Source: JAIMBK01 sp040755975 (GTDB lineage Bacteria; Bacillota; Desulfotomaculia; Desulfotomaculales; Nap2-2B). From it: a stretch of DNA of 5,841 nt. The notes beneath the pieces were generated by a model that saw only the letters and a program-made list of their open reading frames with translations, did no database searches and was not told where the DNA came from. Both the position numbers and the translations under genes were made by a program. Below, one piece after another: positions 1 to 5,836 of this stretch; positions within the stretch are counted from its first letter, which is position 1; each line of letters begins with the position of its first letter. Location of the stretch: contig JBFLZY010000125.1 of the NCBI GenBank assembly GCA_040755975.1, positions 1-5,841 on the forward strand, read 5' to 3'.

Positions 1-3000
1 AGGTACGCCGCCAAAAGGGCGAACTGCCGCAAATCCAGCGCGCTGGAGTTCGCCCGCAGACTCCCGTCGTTTTTGAGGCCCGCGGGAAGGATGCTGGAGC
101 GGCCGGCGATTTGTTCGTCCATGAGTCTTGCCACCTGCGGGTCGGCCAGGACGAAGCCCCTTAATTTGAGCTCCTTGAGGATTTCCTCTTCGGCCGCCGC
201 GGGCGGAAGCGGGCCGGCTCTAGGCAGCACCGGGTCGGCCACGGGAAAATAAAAAATTCCTGCCGGCAAGGCGTCTTTGGCCGCGGCTTGCCCGACGGCC
301 AGGTAGGCAACGAGCTGGAGCTTGAGCCCGTAAAAAATTTCACTCAGGCTGAGTCCCGCCAGGCCCGTTTTGTAGTCAATGACCCGGATGTACCTGTTCT
401 GTTCAAAAGCGGCCGTGTCGACCCGGTCGATCCGCCCGGAAAGTTCCATCCGGAAACCCCCGGAAAGGGGCACGGCAAGCGGGGGAAGCTCACCGGCCGG
501 CGCGAAGGAAACCTCCGCCAGCCGGGGCCGGAAGATGCCCCGGCGGGCGTGCGCACAGAGCACCCGGGCGGCCCGTTCCAGCACCTTTTTCGCTCTTTCG
601 GCCAGGAAGCGGTGGCGGGCGGAGCTCAGCAAGATCTCGCTTTTCAGGCGGGGGGCCATTTCTGCGACGGTCTCGCCGATCAATTCGCGGCACTCCTCCT
701 CCGTCAGCTCTCCCCAGTCCAATCCCTTTTGCGCAATTCTTTCGGCAAAAGCTTTCAGGCAGGCATGGTAAAATTCCCCCAGTTCCACCGGCTGTAGCTT
801 GTAAACCGCCCGCTCCTTGAGTTTCAGCGCGTGGGCAAGGCCGTAGGCGAACCGGCAGGCGTGGTAGCGCTCGCACTGAGAGATGCTGGTCTTCAGCACC
901 CTGCCGTAGAGGGCGGCGGTCGTTCCTGCGGCGAGGGGCTTTTCCTGGTTGGTGTAAAACAACCCGGCCAGGACGCGCCGGCACCTGCCGGAGTCGACGA
1001 GCCGGTTGTAAGCCGCCCACCACACCGGCGGGATGGCGCGCCCGCTTTTGGCTTCCTGCAAACTCAAAACCAGGGAGGACAGGGTGTGGTCCTCGTCGGC
1101 AATGAACTCCGCGTCCAGCGCGGGGTCGCCGGGCGGCTGCGCCGGGCAGGGGGTTTCCCGAAGGCCCGGGAAGATTTTTTGCAGTCTGGAAATGACCGGC
1201 GAGGGCGCGTACGCCCGGCCTTCTTCGTCGGCCAGGGGGTAGCTGAGCCATAAGCGCTCGCTGCTGCGCGTGAGCGCAATGTACACCAGGTATTGCTCGT
1301 TCAACAGGTATCGCCGCCCCGCCGGGGCCAGCTTTATTCCGGCCGTCTCCAGCAGTTCCCGGTCCGCGTCGGTGAAAATTCCTTCCGCCGGCGGGCACGC
1401 CGGCAGGACGCCGTCGCTGGCGCCCAGCACGAAGCAGGCGCGCACGTCGGGGTTGCGGGAGCGCATTAAAGAACCCACGAGGACCTGGTCGAGGCCGGGG
1501 GGAATCAGCCCCAGGCGGATCCCTGCCAGCCCCGTTTCGATGATCCGGGCAAAATCGTTCAGGGAGAGTTTTTCGTCGCCCAGGGTCTCCACCAGTTGAT
1601 CAAACAAATCCACCACTGCTCTCCAGACCTGGGCATGCTCCCTGGCCGCTTCCACGTCCCCCCGCGCAAGGGCGGCCTTGCTCCACTCCGCCAGTTGCCC
1701 GGGAACTTCCAGGGCGGCCAGCAGTTCGTACAGGGCGGCAACCATCTCCCGCACGCCGGACGCCTTCTGGAGGGCTTTCTGGAAGCTGAAAAGGCGGGCG
1801 GCGGCCGCGGCCCGGATCCGGTTGATCAAGGCAAGCTCCGTTTCTTCTTCGCTTTCCTTTTCCTCTGCCAGCGTGTAGCGGCGGACGTAGCGCCAGTCCT
1901 GCCCGTCGTACCAGCGCGCCCCCTTGATTCCGTGGGCCAGCACGTAATTTTCCAGCAAATCCACCTCTTCCCTGGCGACGGGAACCAGGTCGGTTTTCAG
2001 GTAGCGGAAAACCGGCTCCGCCGTCCAGTTTCCCGCAATTGCTTCCAGGGCGGAGCGGATCAGTTCCACCAGCGGGTGATTAACGACTTCCCGGCGGGCG
2101 TCGATGAAAAAAGGTATTTTGTAGTCACTGAAGATGGTCCTGAGCAGCGTCTGGTAGGTGCCGAGATCCTTTAAAACCACCGCTATTTCCCGCCAGCGGT
2201 AACCCTTTTCGCGGCAGAGCGCAATGATTTCCCGGGCCGCTCCTTCCACTTCGGCGACCCGGTTGGCCGCCGCCACCACCTTGATCCCTTCCGCCTCGCG
2301 GGGGTAAGCAGCGGGGGCGGGCCGGAAAAAGTTTTCCTCCAGGTGGGCCAGGGCCGGGTTGCTCAAAAAGCGCGGCGGGATCTGTTCGTCCAGGAGCAGC
2401 GGCGGCTCCGCAGGCACGCCCAGGCGGCCCGCCATTTCCTGTAACCTCTGCAGGCTTTCCCGCGTAGGATAAAAAACGTCCGGGTCCCCGGCCGGCCCGG
2501 CGGCAGACCGGCTGTCCAGGCAGAGCGCCACGCTCACCCGGCGGGCGGCCAGCAGCAGTTGCTCGATTACTTTATATTCCTGGGGGGTAAAGCCGGCGAA
2601 GCCGTCGATCCAGACCTGGCTGCCGCGCAAGGCGCGGGAGGCGGGTATTTTGCCGGCCAGCAGAGCCAGGTAGTCGTCGGGATCCAGGTAGCGGTCGGCC
2701 AGCGCCTTTTCCATTTGCTCGTACAGGAGAATCAGGTCGCCTAGTTTCGCGGGGAGTCCGCCGGCCAGATGGCCGCCTGCGTTTTGCCCGCCGGCCAGCA
2801 GGGAGGCGGCCTGCCGGAGGCGGCCGGCGTCGACGCGGTAATTTTTGAGCTCCCGGATTATTTCGGAGAGCGCCTGGACGAAGCCGGGCCGGTCGGCCAC
2901 GCGGGAAAAAAGCCGCCACTGCCCCTGCCGCTCGACCAGTATTTTGCGCAGGAGCATCTGTTTGCCGGGCTCGCCGATGTGGGTGCGGGTGATGCCGCCC

Positions 3001-3236
3001 GCTTCCTGGAGGACGCGCCAGGCAAGGCGGCGAAAGCTGAGCACCTGGGCTCTGAGCAGGCCTTTGGCGGGAAGAAACGCGCTCAGCGCCCGCTCGGTTT
3101 GCAAGGTGGCCTGCTCGGGAACCAGCAAAATCAACGGCGGCCCCTCCGGCGATTCCTTCAGGGCGGCGGAAATTTCTTCCCGGCAGCGGTGTGTTTTGCC
3201 GGTTCCGGCCCGGCCTAAAATAAACCGCAGGCTCAA
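1..3236 (-). CDS. addB: AddB (RexB-type) ATP-dependent helicase/nuclease subunit B, partial at the 3' end
   Basis: This is subunit B of the AddAB complex, which unwinds and trims double-strand DNA ends and loads RecA for homologous recombination in the cytoplasm. The frame is open from the TTG at 3236 to the window edge, giving 1078 residues; Bacillus AddB is about 1166, so roughly 80-90 residues are missing. Visible landmarks: Walker A GRAGTGKT at residues 8-15; YKIPFFID in the middle; GASDGVLP with D608; ALTRSS at 654-659; a cysteine in HACRF (C794) at the position of the first Fe-S ligand; and a PD-(D/E)XK nuclease site made of GRIDRVD (D937), IDYKTG (D954, K956) and QLVAY (Q974-Y978). C794 and D954 keep the spacing of Bacillus subtilis C801 and D961. 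The other three Fe-S cysteines of the family would lie beyond the edge. The TTG is chosen because it directly precedes the SLRFILGRAGTGKT start and follows AAGGAG by 11 nt, and no other start fits. Checks of the frame at several points along the gene showed no shift. addA is expected further left (inference). Confidence 0.95.
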   Translation of the reverse strand, partial: MSLRFILGRAGTGKTHRCREEISAALKESPEGPPLILLVPEQATLQTERALSAFLPAKGLLRAQVLSFRRLAWRVLQEAGGITRTHIGEPGKQMLLRKILVERQGQWRLFSRVADRPGFVQALSEIIRELKNYRVDAGRLRQAASLLAGGQNAGGHLAGGLPAKLGDLILLYEQMEKALADRYLDPDDYLALLAGKIPASRALRGSQVWIDGFAGFTPQEYKVIEQLLLAARRVSVALCLDSRSAAGPAGDPDVFYPTRESLQRLQEMAGRLGVPAEPPLLLDEQIPPRFLSNPALAHLEENFFRPAPAAYPREAEGIKVVAAANRVAEVEGAAREIIALCREKGYRWREIAVVLKDLGTYQTLLRTIFSDYKIPFFIDARREVVNHPLVELIRSALEAIAGNWTAEPVFRYLKTDLVPVAREEVDLLENYVLAHGIKGARWYDGQDWRYVRRYTLAEEKESEEETELALINRIRAAAAARLFSFQKALQKASGVREMVAALYELLAALEVPGQLAEWSKAALARGDVEAAREHAQVWRAVVDLFDQLVETLGDEKLSLNDFARIIETGLAGIRLGLIPPGLDQVLVGSLMRSRNPDVRACFVLGASDGVLPACPPAEGIFTDADRELLETAGIKLAPAGRRYLLNEQYLVYIALTRSSERLWLSYPLADEEGRAYAPSPVISRLQKIFPGLRETPCPAQPPGDPALDAEFIADEDHTLSSLVLSLQEAKSGRAIPPVWWAAYNRLVDSGRCRRVLAGLFYTNQEKPLAAGTTAALYGRVLKTSISQCERYHACRFAYGLAHALKLKERAVYKLQPVELGEFYHACLKAFAERIAQKGLDWGELTEEECRELIGETVAEMAPRLKSEILLSSARHRFLAERAKKVLERAARVLCAHARRGIFRPRLAEVSFAPAGELPPLAVPLSGGFRMELSGRIDRVDTAAFEQNRYIRVIDYKTGLAGLSLSEIFYGLKLQLVAYLAVGQAAAKDALPAGIFYFPVADPVLPRAGPLPPAAAEEEILKELKLRGFVLADPQVARLMDEQIAGRSSILPAGLKNDGSLRANSSALDLRQFALLAAY

Positions 3237-3247
3237 AGCGCAGCGCT

Positions 3248-3253
3248 CTCCTT
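3248..3253 (-). promoter_or_regulatory. ribosome binding site of addB
   Basis: The minus strand reads AAAAGGAGAG here. The AAGGAG core lies 11 nt before the TTG at 3236. It supports the unusual TTG start, since no ATG or GTG is available in the frame nearby. Confidence 0.7.
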
Positions 3254-3274
3254 TTGGTAAATCTTCAGTAAAAC

Positions 3275-3303
3275 ATTATATATAAATATTGACTGGTTGT
3301 TAA
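3275..3303 (-). promoter_or_regulatory. sigma-A-type promoter of addB
   Basis: Read on the minus strand, TTAACA (3303-3298, five of six matches to TTGACA) is followed after exactly 17 bp by a perfect TATAAT (3280-3275). Transcription would start near 3268, giving a leader of about 30 nt before the addB TTG. The fit to a housekeeping promoter is good. Activity is inferred from sequence only. Confidence 0.75.
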
Positions 3304-3387
3304 GCAAGAAAAATTAAAAGTTGTTTTTCCGGCTTCCGGCAGGACTGGTTTAAAAAGGTGTCGAATTAAACAAACATGAAAAAACCC

Positions 3388-3393
3388 AGGGGT
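3388..3393 (+). promoter_or_regulatory. ribosome binding site of the ECF sigma gene
   Basis: AGGGGT lies 9 nt before the TTG at 3403. It is a moderate match to AGGAGG. It decides the start: an in-frame TGA at 3394-3396 rules out any start further upstream, and the next in-frame codons contain no other usable start. Confidence 0.55.
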
Positions 3394-3402
3394 TGAAACG
3401 CC

Positions 3403-4008
3403 TTGGATCTCTGTGAGCAAGAGCTGGTCAGGAAAAGCAAAGCCGGCGACCTGGACGCCTTCGAGGAACTGGTGCGCCTGTACGAGAAAAAAGTCTTCAC
3501 CCTCGTTTACCGCTTTGTGGGCAACTGGGCCGACGCGCACGATCTGGCCCAGGAAACTTTTATCAGGATTTACCAGGCCCTCCCCGCCTTGCGCGAAGAA
3601 GGCAGTTTCACCGCCTGGGTCCACCAGATTGCCGCCAATGTTTGCCGCGACGAATTAAGGAAAAAGCGCAAGCACCCGAAAACTTCTTTGGAGGAGATGA
3701 TGTCCTCTTCCGGCGGGATCCCGCTGCCGGCGGAAGGCGCCGGCAGCCCGGAAAAGACCCTTGAACAATGGGAAATGAGCGAAGCCGTCCAGGGAATTTT
3801 AAATTCTCTTCCTGACGAATACAGAATCGTTTTGGTTATGCGGGAAGTGGAAGGAATGTCTTACGACGAAATCGCCGCCGCCCTGGATATTTCCCCGGGC
3901 ACGGTGAAATCGCGGTTGAGCCGGGCCCGCCAGGCCTTTAAACAAAAAATGTTGGCCCGGCGGGAACTTTTTCAGCCCCTCCCACGTCTAGCAGGTAAGG
4001 AGGGATAG
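3403..4008 (+). CDS. ECF-family RNA polymerase sigma factor (SigW/RpoE-like)
   Basis: A 201-residue alternative sigma factor of the extracytoplasmic-function group, which directs RNA polymerase to a small regulon once freed from its anti-sigma factor. Region 2 spans about residues 19-90: DAFEELVRLY, then the typical DLAQETFIRIYQAL (about 47-60) and FTAWVHQIAANVCRDELRKKRK. An acidic, glycine- and proline-containing linker follows at about 91-127. Region 4 spans about 128-180, with LPDEYRIVLVMREVEGMSYDEIAAAL and the helix-turn-helix ISPGTVKSRLSRAR. Length and domain order are normal for the family. It starts with TTG and ends 3 bp before the anti-sigma gene, whose ribosome binding site lies inside its last codons, so the two are probably translationally coupled. 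The regulon and the signal cannot be read from this window, and I cannot assign a specific ECF subgroup. Confidence 0.95.
   Translation: MDLCEQELVRKSKAGDLDAFEELVRLYEKKVFTLVYRFVGNWADAHDLAQETFIRIYQALPALREEGSFTAWVHQIAANVCRDELRKKRKHPKTSLEEMMSSSGGIPLPAEGAGSPEKTLEQWEMSEAVQGILNSLPDEYRIVLVMREVEGMSYDEIAAALDISPGTVKSRLSRARQAFKQKMLARRELFQPLPRLAGKEG
3997..4003 (+). promoter_or_regulatory. ribosome binding site of the anti-sigma gene, inside the sigma gene
   Basis: AAGGAGG lies 8 nt before the ATG at 4012 and overlaps the last codons of the sigma gene. This arrangement suggests coupled translation and balanced production of sigma and anti-sigma. Confidence 0.85.
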
Positions 4009-4011
4009 CGC

Positions 4012-5472
4012 ATGGGGTGTGAAAAGGCCCGCGAGTTGTTGTCCCCTTACCTTGACGGCGAACTGGAACCCTCCGAAAAAAAATTTCTTTCCGGCCATTT
4101 GGAAATGTGTCCTGCCTGCCGCAGCGAACTGGCGGAGCTGCAGGCGGCCGTGCAGATCTTCCGCCGCCTGCCGCAGCTTGCCCCGGCGCCCACTTTCCGG
4201 GCCAGGCTGCGGGAGCGCCTGGTGCGGGAAGATCTGTCCCGTCCCGCGGGCGAGCGCCCCGGCGCGGCGGCAATCTCCGGCCGGGACCCGACATTACGGC
4301 CCGCTCCCCGCCTTTCCGGGGCGGCGAACGAAAACGGGCGCGCCGCGGGCGGCCTTGCTCCTTCCCGGCGGGCGGGGCCGCGGGCGGCCTTTTCCGCTTT
4401 TCTGTCCGGCGCCGGGATCTGGCCCAGGCTGGCGGTGGCGGCAACCCTGCTGCTGGCCGTCGGGATTGCCTCCCTGTGGTACGGCCTGGCCGGGCCCGGG
4501 TTGTATTCCGGGGCGCCGCCGGCCCCGTTAGGGCAAATTGCCGCTTCGCCCGCGCAAAAAGAAAAAGGTTCCCCCGGGCGCCAGGCGGGGGCGGAAGCCG
4601 TTCTTGGCGCCGAGAAAAGAAAAAGCCATGAACTTATTGCCGGCGGGTATGCCAAACCGGCGGTTCCGCAACAATCCGTCCCCGTAAAAACAGGGCAGGG
4701 AGAAGAGCCGTTGCGCGCATCGGCGCCGGCACGTCCGTTGGCGGCGGAGGCAAAGGATTCCTGGAAAGCCGAACAACCCGACCAGGCCCGGGAAACGGCG
4801 GGTTCAGTCCGGTCCTCCGCAAAACAAAGCAGTAAAAATGCAGTTGTTCCTCCAGAACCGGCCGCCGCAGCGCCGGAGCAGCCGTCCGCCGCCGGGGGAG
4901 AGATTTCGCTGACCGACAAAAGCACCGGCGAAGAAGTCCTTATGCTGTTCAGCGAAAGCACCCCGCCGCCCCAAAAAGTTATCCGGCGGATGGAAATAGC
5001 GGTGAAAGGCGGGGACGTTCAAAAGTTAACCCTTTTGTTGGCAAGGTTTGCCGCGGCCGGGGAGGAAGCGGCGGCAGCCGGGCCGGCGGGCGCCGGCTCC
5101 AATGGAGATGATCAAAAACCGGGCGTCAAAAATCCCCTCACCGGAAAAATCGAAATTTCCAGGCTGCCGGAGTTCATAGCGCAAATCAAGACGTTGGGCA
5201 CTATCTTAAAACAGGAAGAAAAAGAGCAGGACGTCACGGCGGATTACTTAAAGCTGGCAGAGGAGCTTAAACAAAAACAGCTTAAGGAAGAAGAAATGGC
5301 AAAGATAATGCTTGCCGAGCATAAAAACAACCGCAGCACAAGAAATCCGGATTCTCCTTTCCAGCAAGAATTAGCCGGTTTACAGGCTGAAATCCAGTCC
5401 TTAAAAGAGCAGTTGCAAAAGATCGCCGAAGAATTACAGCTGGTTTCGGTAGAAATTTACTGGCAAGAGTGA
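4012..5472 (+). CDS. membrane-anchored zinc-finger anti-sigma factor with a DUF4349-like C-terminal domain
   Basis: A 486-residue protein that most likely binds and silences the sigma factor encoded just upstream. The N-terminus is a ZAS/zf-HC2 domain: C3, then YLDGEL, then H29-x3-C33-x2-C36, the usual zinc ligands. A single hydrophobic segment lies at about 139-163, so the zinc domain should be cytoplasmic and the rest outside the membrane. Residues about 165-298 are a low-complexity linker rich in Ala, Pro, Lys and Gln. The C-terminal part, about 320-486, follows the layout of DUF4349: a first strand VIRRMEIAVKGGDVQKL, LPEFIAQIKTLGTI, the signature-like QDVTADYLKLAEEL (about 406-419), a coiled coil (about 412-475, with a charged break near 437-449), and a last strand VSVEIYW. 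That assignment is by pattern memory only. AAGGAGG (3997-4003) lies 8 nt before the ATG. What the outer domain senses is unknown. Confidence 0.88.
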   Translation: MGCEKARELLSPYLDGELEPSEKKFLSGHLEMCPACRSELAELQAAVQIFRRLPQLAPAPTFRARLRERLVREDLSRPAGERPGAAAISGRDPTLRPAPRLSGAANENGRAAGGLAPSRRAGPRAAFSAFLSGAGIWPRLAVAATLLLAVGIASLWYGLAGPGLYSGAPPAPLGQIAASPAQKEKGSPGRQAGAEAVLGAEKRKSHELIAGGYAKPAVPQQSVPVKTGQGEEPLRASAPARPLAAEAKDSWKAEQPDQARETAGSVRSSAKQSSKNAVVPPEPAAAAPEQPSAAGGEISLTDKSTGEEVLMLFSESTPPPQKVIRRMEIAVKGGDVQKLTLLLARFAAAGEEAAAAGPAGAGSNGDDQKPGVKNPLTGKIEISRLPEFIAQIKTLGTILKQEEKEQDVTADYLKLAEELKQKQLKEEEMAKIMLAEHKNNRSTRNPDSPFQQELAGLQAEIQSLKEQLQKIAEELQLVSVEIYWQE

Positions 5473-5480
5473 TTTTCAGG

Positions 5481-5510
5481 TTGCATGTTTGTCTGTTTTC
5501 AGTTTAAAAT
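5481..5510 (+). promoter_or_regulatory. possible sigma-A-type promoter of the Nfu-type selenoprotein gene
   Basis: TTGCAT (5481-5486) is followed after 18 bp by TAAAAT (5505-5510), which matches TATAAT at five of six positions. The -35 box is weak (three of six). Transcription would start near 5517, leaving a leader of about 38 nt. No terminator hairpin is visible between the anti-sigma stop at 5472 and this gene, so read-through from the sigma operon is also possible. Confidence 0.4.
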
Positions 5511-5536
5511 AACCACATAGCCACCAGTATTTAGGG

Positions 5537-5545
5537 AAAGGAGGT
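5537..5545 (+). promoter_or_regulatory. ribosome binding site of the Nfu-type gene
   Basis: AAAGGAGGT is a near-perfect match to the 16S rRNA anti-Shine-Dalgarno sequence, 9 nt before the GTG at 5555. It shows that this short frame with an internal TGA is set up for efficient translation. Confidence 0.9.
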
Positions 5546-5554
5546 CTTTCACCG

Positions 5555-5779
5555 GTGCGCGAGAAAGTTAAGGAAGTCCTGGATAAAATCCGCCCCATGC
5601 TGCAAAGGGACGGCGGCGACGTGGAGCTGGTCGACGTTACCGCGGACGGGGTGGTTAAGGTCAGGCTTAAGGGCGCCTGCGGGGGTTGAGCGGGGGCCGT
5701 TTACACCCTGAAAATGGGGATTGAGCGGTCGCTCAAGCAAATGGTTCCGGAAGTAAAAGAAGTGGTCCAGGTTTTGTAG
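5555..5779 (+). CDS. NifU C-terminal-domain (Nfu-type) Fe-S scaffold protein, probable selenoprotein with TGA read as selenocysteine
   Basis: A 74-residue stand-alone Nfu domain. Members of this family bind a [4Fe-4S] cluster between two subunits through a CxxC motif and pass it to apo-proteins. The frame begins with GTG and reads VLDKIRPMLQRDGGDVELVDV (residues 8-28), the family hallmark, then VKVRLKGACGG, an in-frame TGA at codon 45, and AGAVYTLKMGIERSLKQMVPEVKEVV to TAG at 5777-5779. The usual motif is GACGGCPxxxxTLKxGIE, so the TGA sits exactly on the second cysteine: CGGC becomes CGGU (C42, U45). Conserved sequence on both sides, correct full length, a strong ribosome binding site and a SECIS-like hairpin starting at the base after the TGA all favour selenocysteine. 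The residues right after the TGA (AGAVY) depart from the usual P-x-S/A-T pattern, as expected if this stretch must also form an RNA structure. The alternative is a gene broken by a TGC-to-TGA change or a sequencing error, giving a 44-residue fragment. Nfu identity is near certain; selenocysteine is a strong inference. Confidence 0.85.
5687..5689 (+). other. candidate selenocysteine codon (in-frame TGA)
   Basis: The TGA is codon 45 of the Nfu-type gene. It stands in place of the second cysteine of the metal-binding CxxC, three codons after the TGC of C42. Cysteine-to-selenocysteine exchange at a CxxC (giving CxxU) is the commonest pattern among bacterial selenoproteins. Confidence 0.82.
5692..5733 (+). 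promoter_or_regulatory. bacterial SECIS-like hairpin
   Basis: In the RNA, the upper stem pairs C5706-G5719, C5707-G5718, C5708-G5717 and U5709-G5716, closing the six-base loop GAAAAU (5710-5715). Below a two-by-two internal loop (C5704, A5705 against A5720, U5721), nine further pairs form between 5695-5703 and 5722-5730: five Watson-Crick G-C or C-G type pairs or their G-U equivalent, then U-G, U-A, U-G and A-U. A mismatch at G5694/G5731 is followed by G5693-C5732 and G5692-U5733. The loop starts 20 nt after the TGA and its first base is G. This matches the bacterial SECIS rule: loop of 3-14 nt, 16-37 nt from UGA, and G in the first two loop positions. Such an element would recruit SelB with Sec-tRNA. 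Pairing was done by hand, without energy calculation. Confidence 0.78.
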
Positions 5780-5787
5780 CGCTGGTT

Positions 5788-5809
5788 GCCGCCTTTTCAG
5801 TGTTGCGGC
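5788..5809 (+). terminator. weak hairpin after the Nfu-type gene, possible terminator
   Basis: GCCGC (5788-5792) can pair with GCGGC (5805-5809) around a 12-base loop, 9 nt after the TAG stop. No clear T-run follows, only GGTTTGTG, so it is a poor match to an intrinsic terminator. Confidence 0.2.
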
Positions 5810-5824
5810 CGGTTTGTGCCCTAT

Positions 5825-5836
5825 GGGGATATCCCC
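5825..5836. repeat. perfect 12-bp palindrome GGGGATATCCCC
   Basis: A self-complementary 12-mer lies in the non-coding sequence downstream of the Nfu-type gene, close to the window edge. It could be a protein-binding site for whatever lies to the right, or chance in G+C-rich DNA. Its context is cut off. Confidence 0.3.

Larger units (their letters stand above)
3237..3402. other. divergent intergenic region between addB and the ECF sigma gene
   Basis: This A+T-rich stretch of 166 bp separates two divergent genes. It holds the addB promoter and ribosome binding site on the minus strand. On the plus strand a TTGACT (3289-3294) lies inside the addB promoter spacer, but its best -10 partner (TAAAAG, 3315-3320) is 20 bp away and weak. 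I found no convincing ECF-type promoter (AAC then CGT-like boxes) before the sigma gene, so how the sigma operon is transcribed is not settled by the sequence. No terminator or RNA gene is visible. Confidence 0.6.

Noticed and set aside
490..1398. Long minus-strand open frame of 302 codons in another frame
   Set aside because: Its translation is rich in Arg, Pro and Gly with no family pattern, and it overlaps addB, whose motifs lie in a different frame. It is a high-G+C shadow.
1596..2174. Plus-strand open frame of 192 codons inside addB
   Set aside because: It is antisense to addB with no motif or ribosome binding site of note; the addB frame contains recognisable helicase-like motifs across the same stretch.
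3376..3396. Six-codon reading frame ATG...TGA (MKKPRG) just upstream of and in frame with the sigma gene, as a leader peptide or as a second Sec read-through
   Set aside because: It has no well-spaced ribosome binding site. Sigma factors of this family normally begin near the TTG at 3403, and only a weak 3-4 bp hairpin can be drawn after this TGA.
3394..3399. TGAAAC as the -35 box of an ECF-type autoregulated promoter
   Set aside because: It lies only 3 nt before the sigma gene's start codon, so transcription would begin inside the gene.
4047..4961. Minus-strand open frame of 304 codons opposite the anti-sigma gene
   Set aside because: Low-complexity translation with no recognisable domain, fully antisense to a gene with clear zinc-finger and membrane features.
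5555..5689. A 44-residue protein ending at the TGA, or a pseudogene of an Nfu protein
   Set aside because: The sequence after the TGA stays in frame and keeps the family's conserved residues to a normal stop, and a SECIS-like hairpin follows. Decay would not be expected to preserve these. Not fully excluded without the selA-D genes or read data.
5549..5740. Minus-strand open frame of 63 codons across the Nfu-type gene
   Set aside because: It is the antisense shadow of a conserved domain; no family pattern is seen in its translation.
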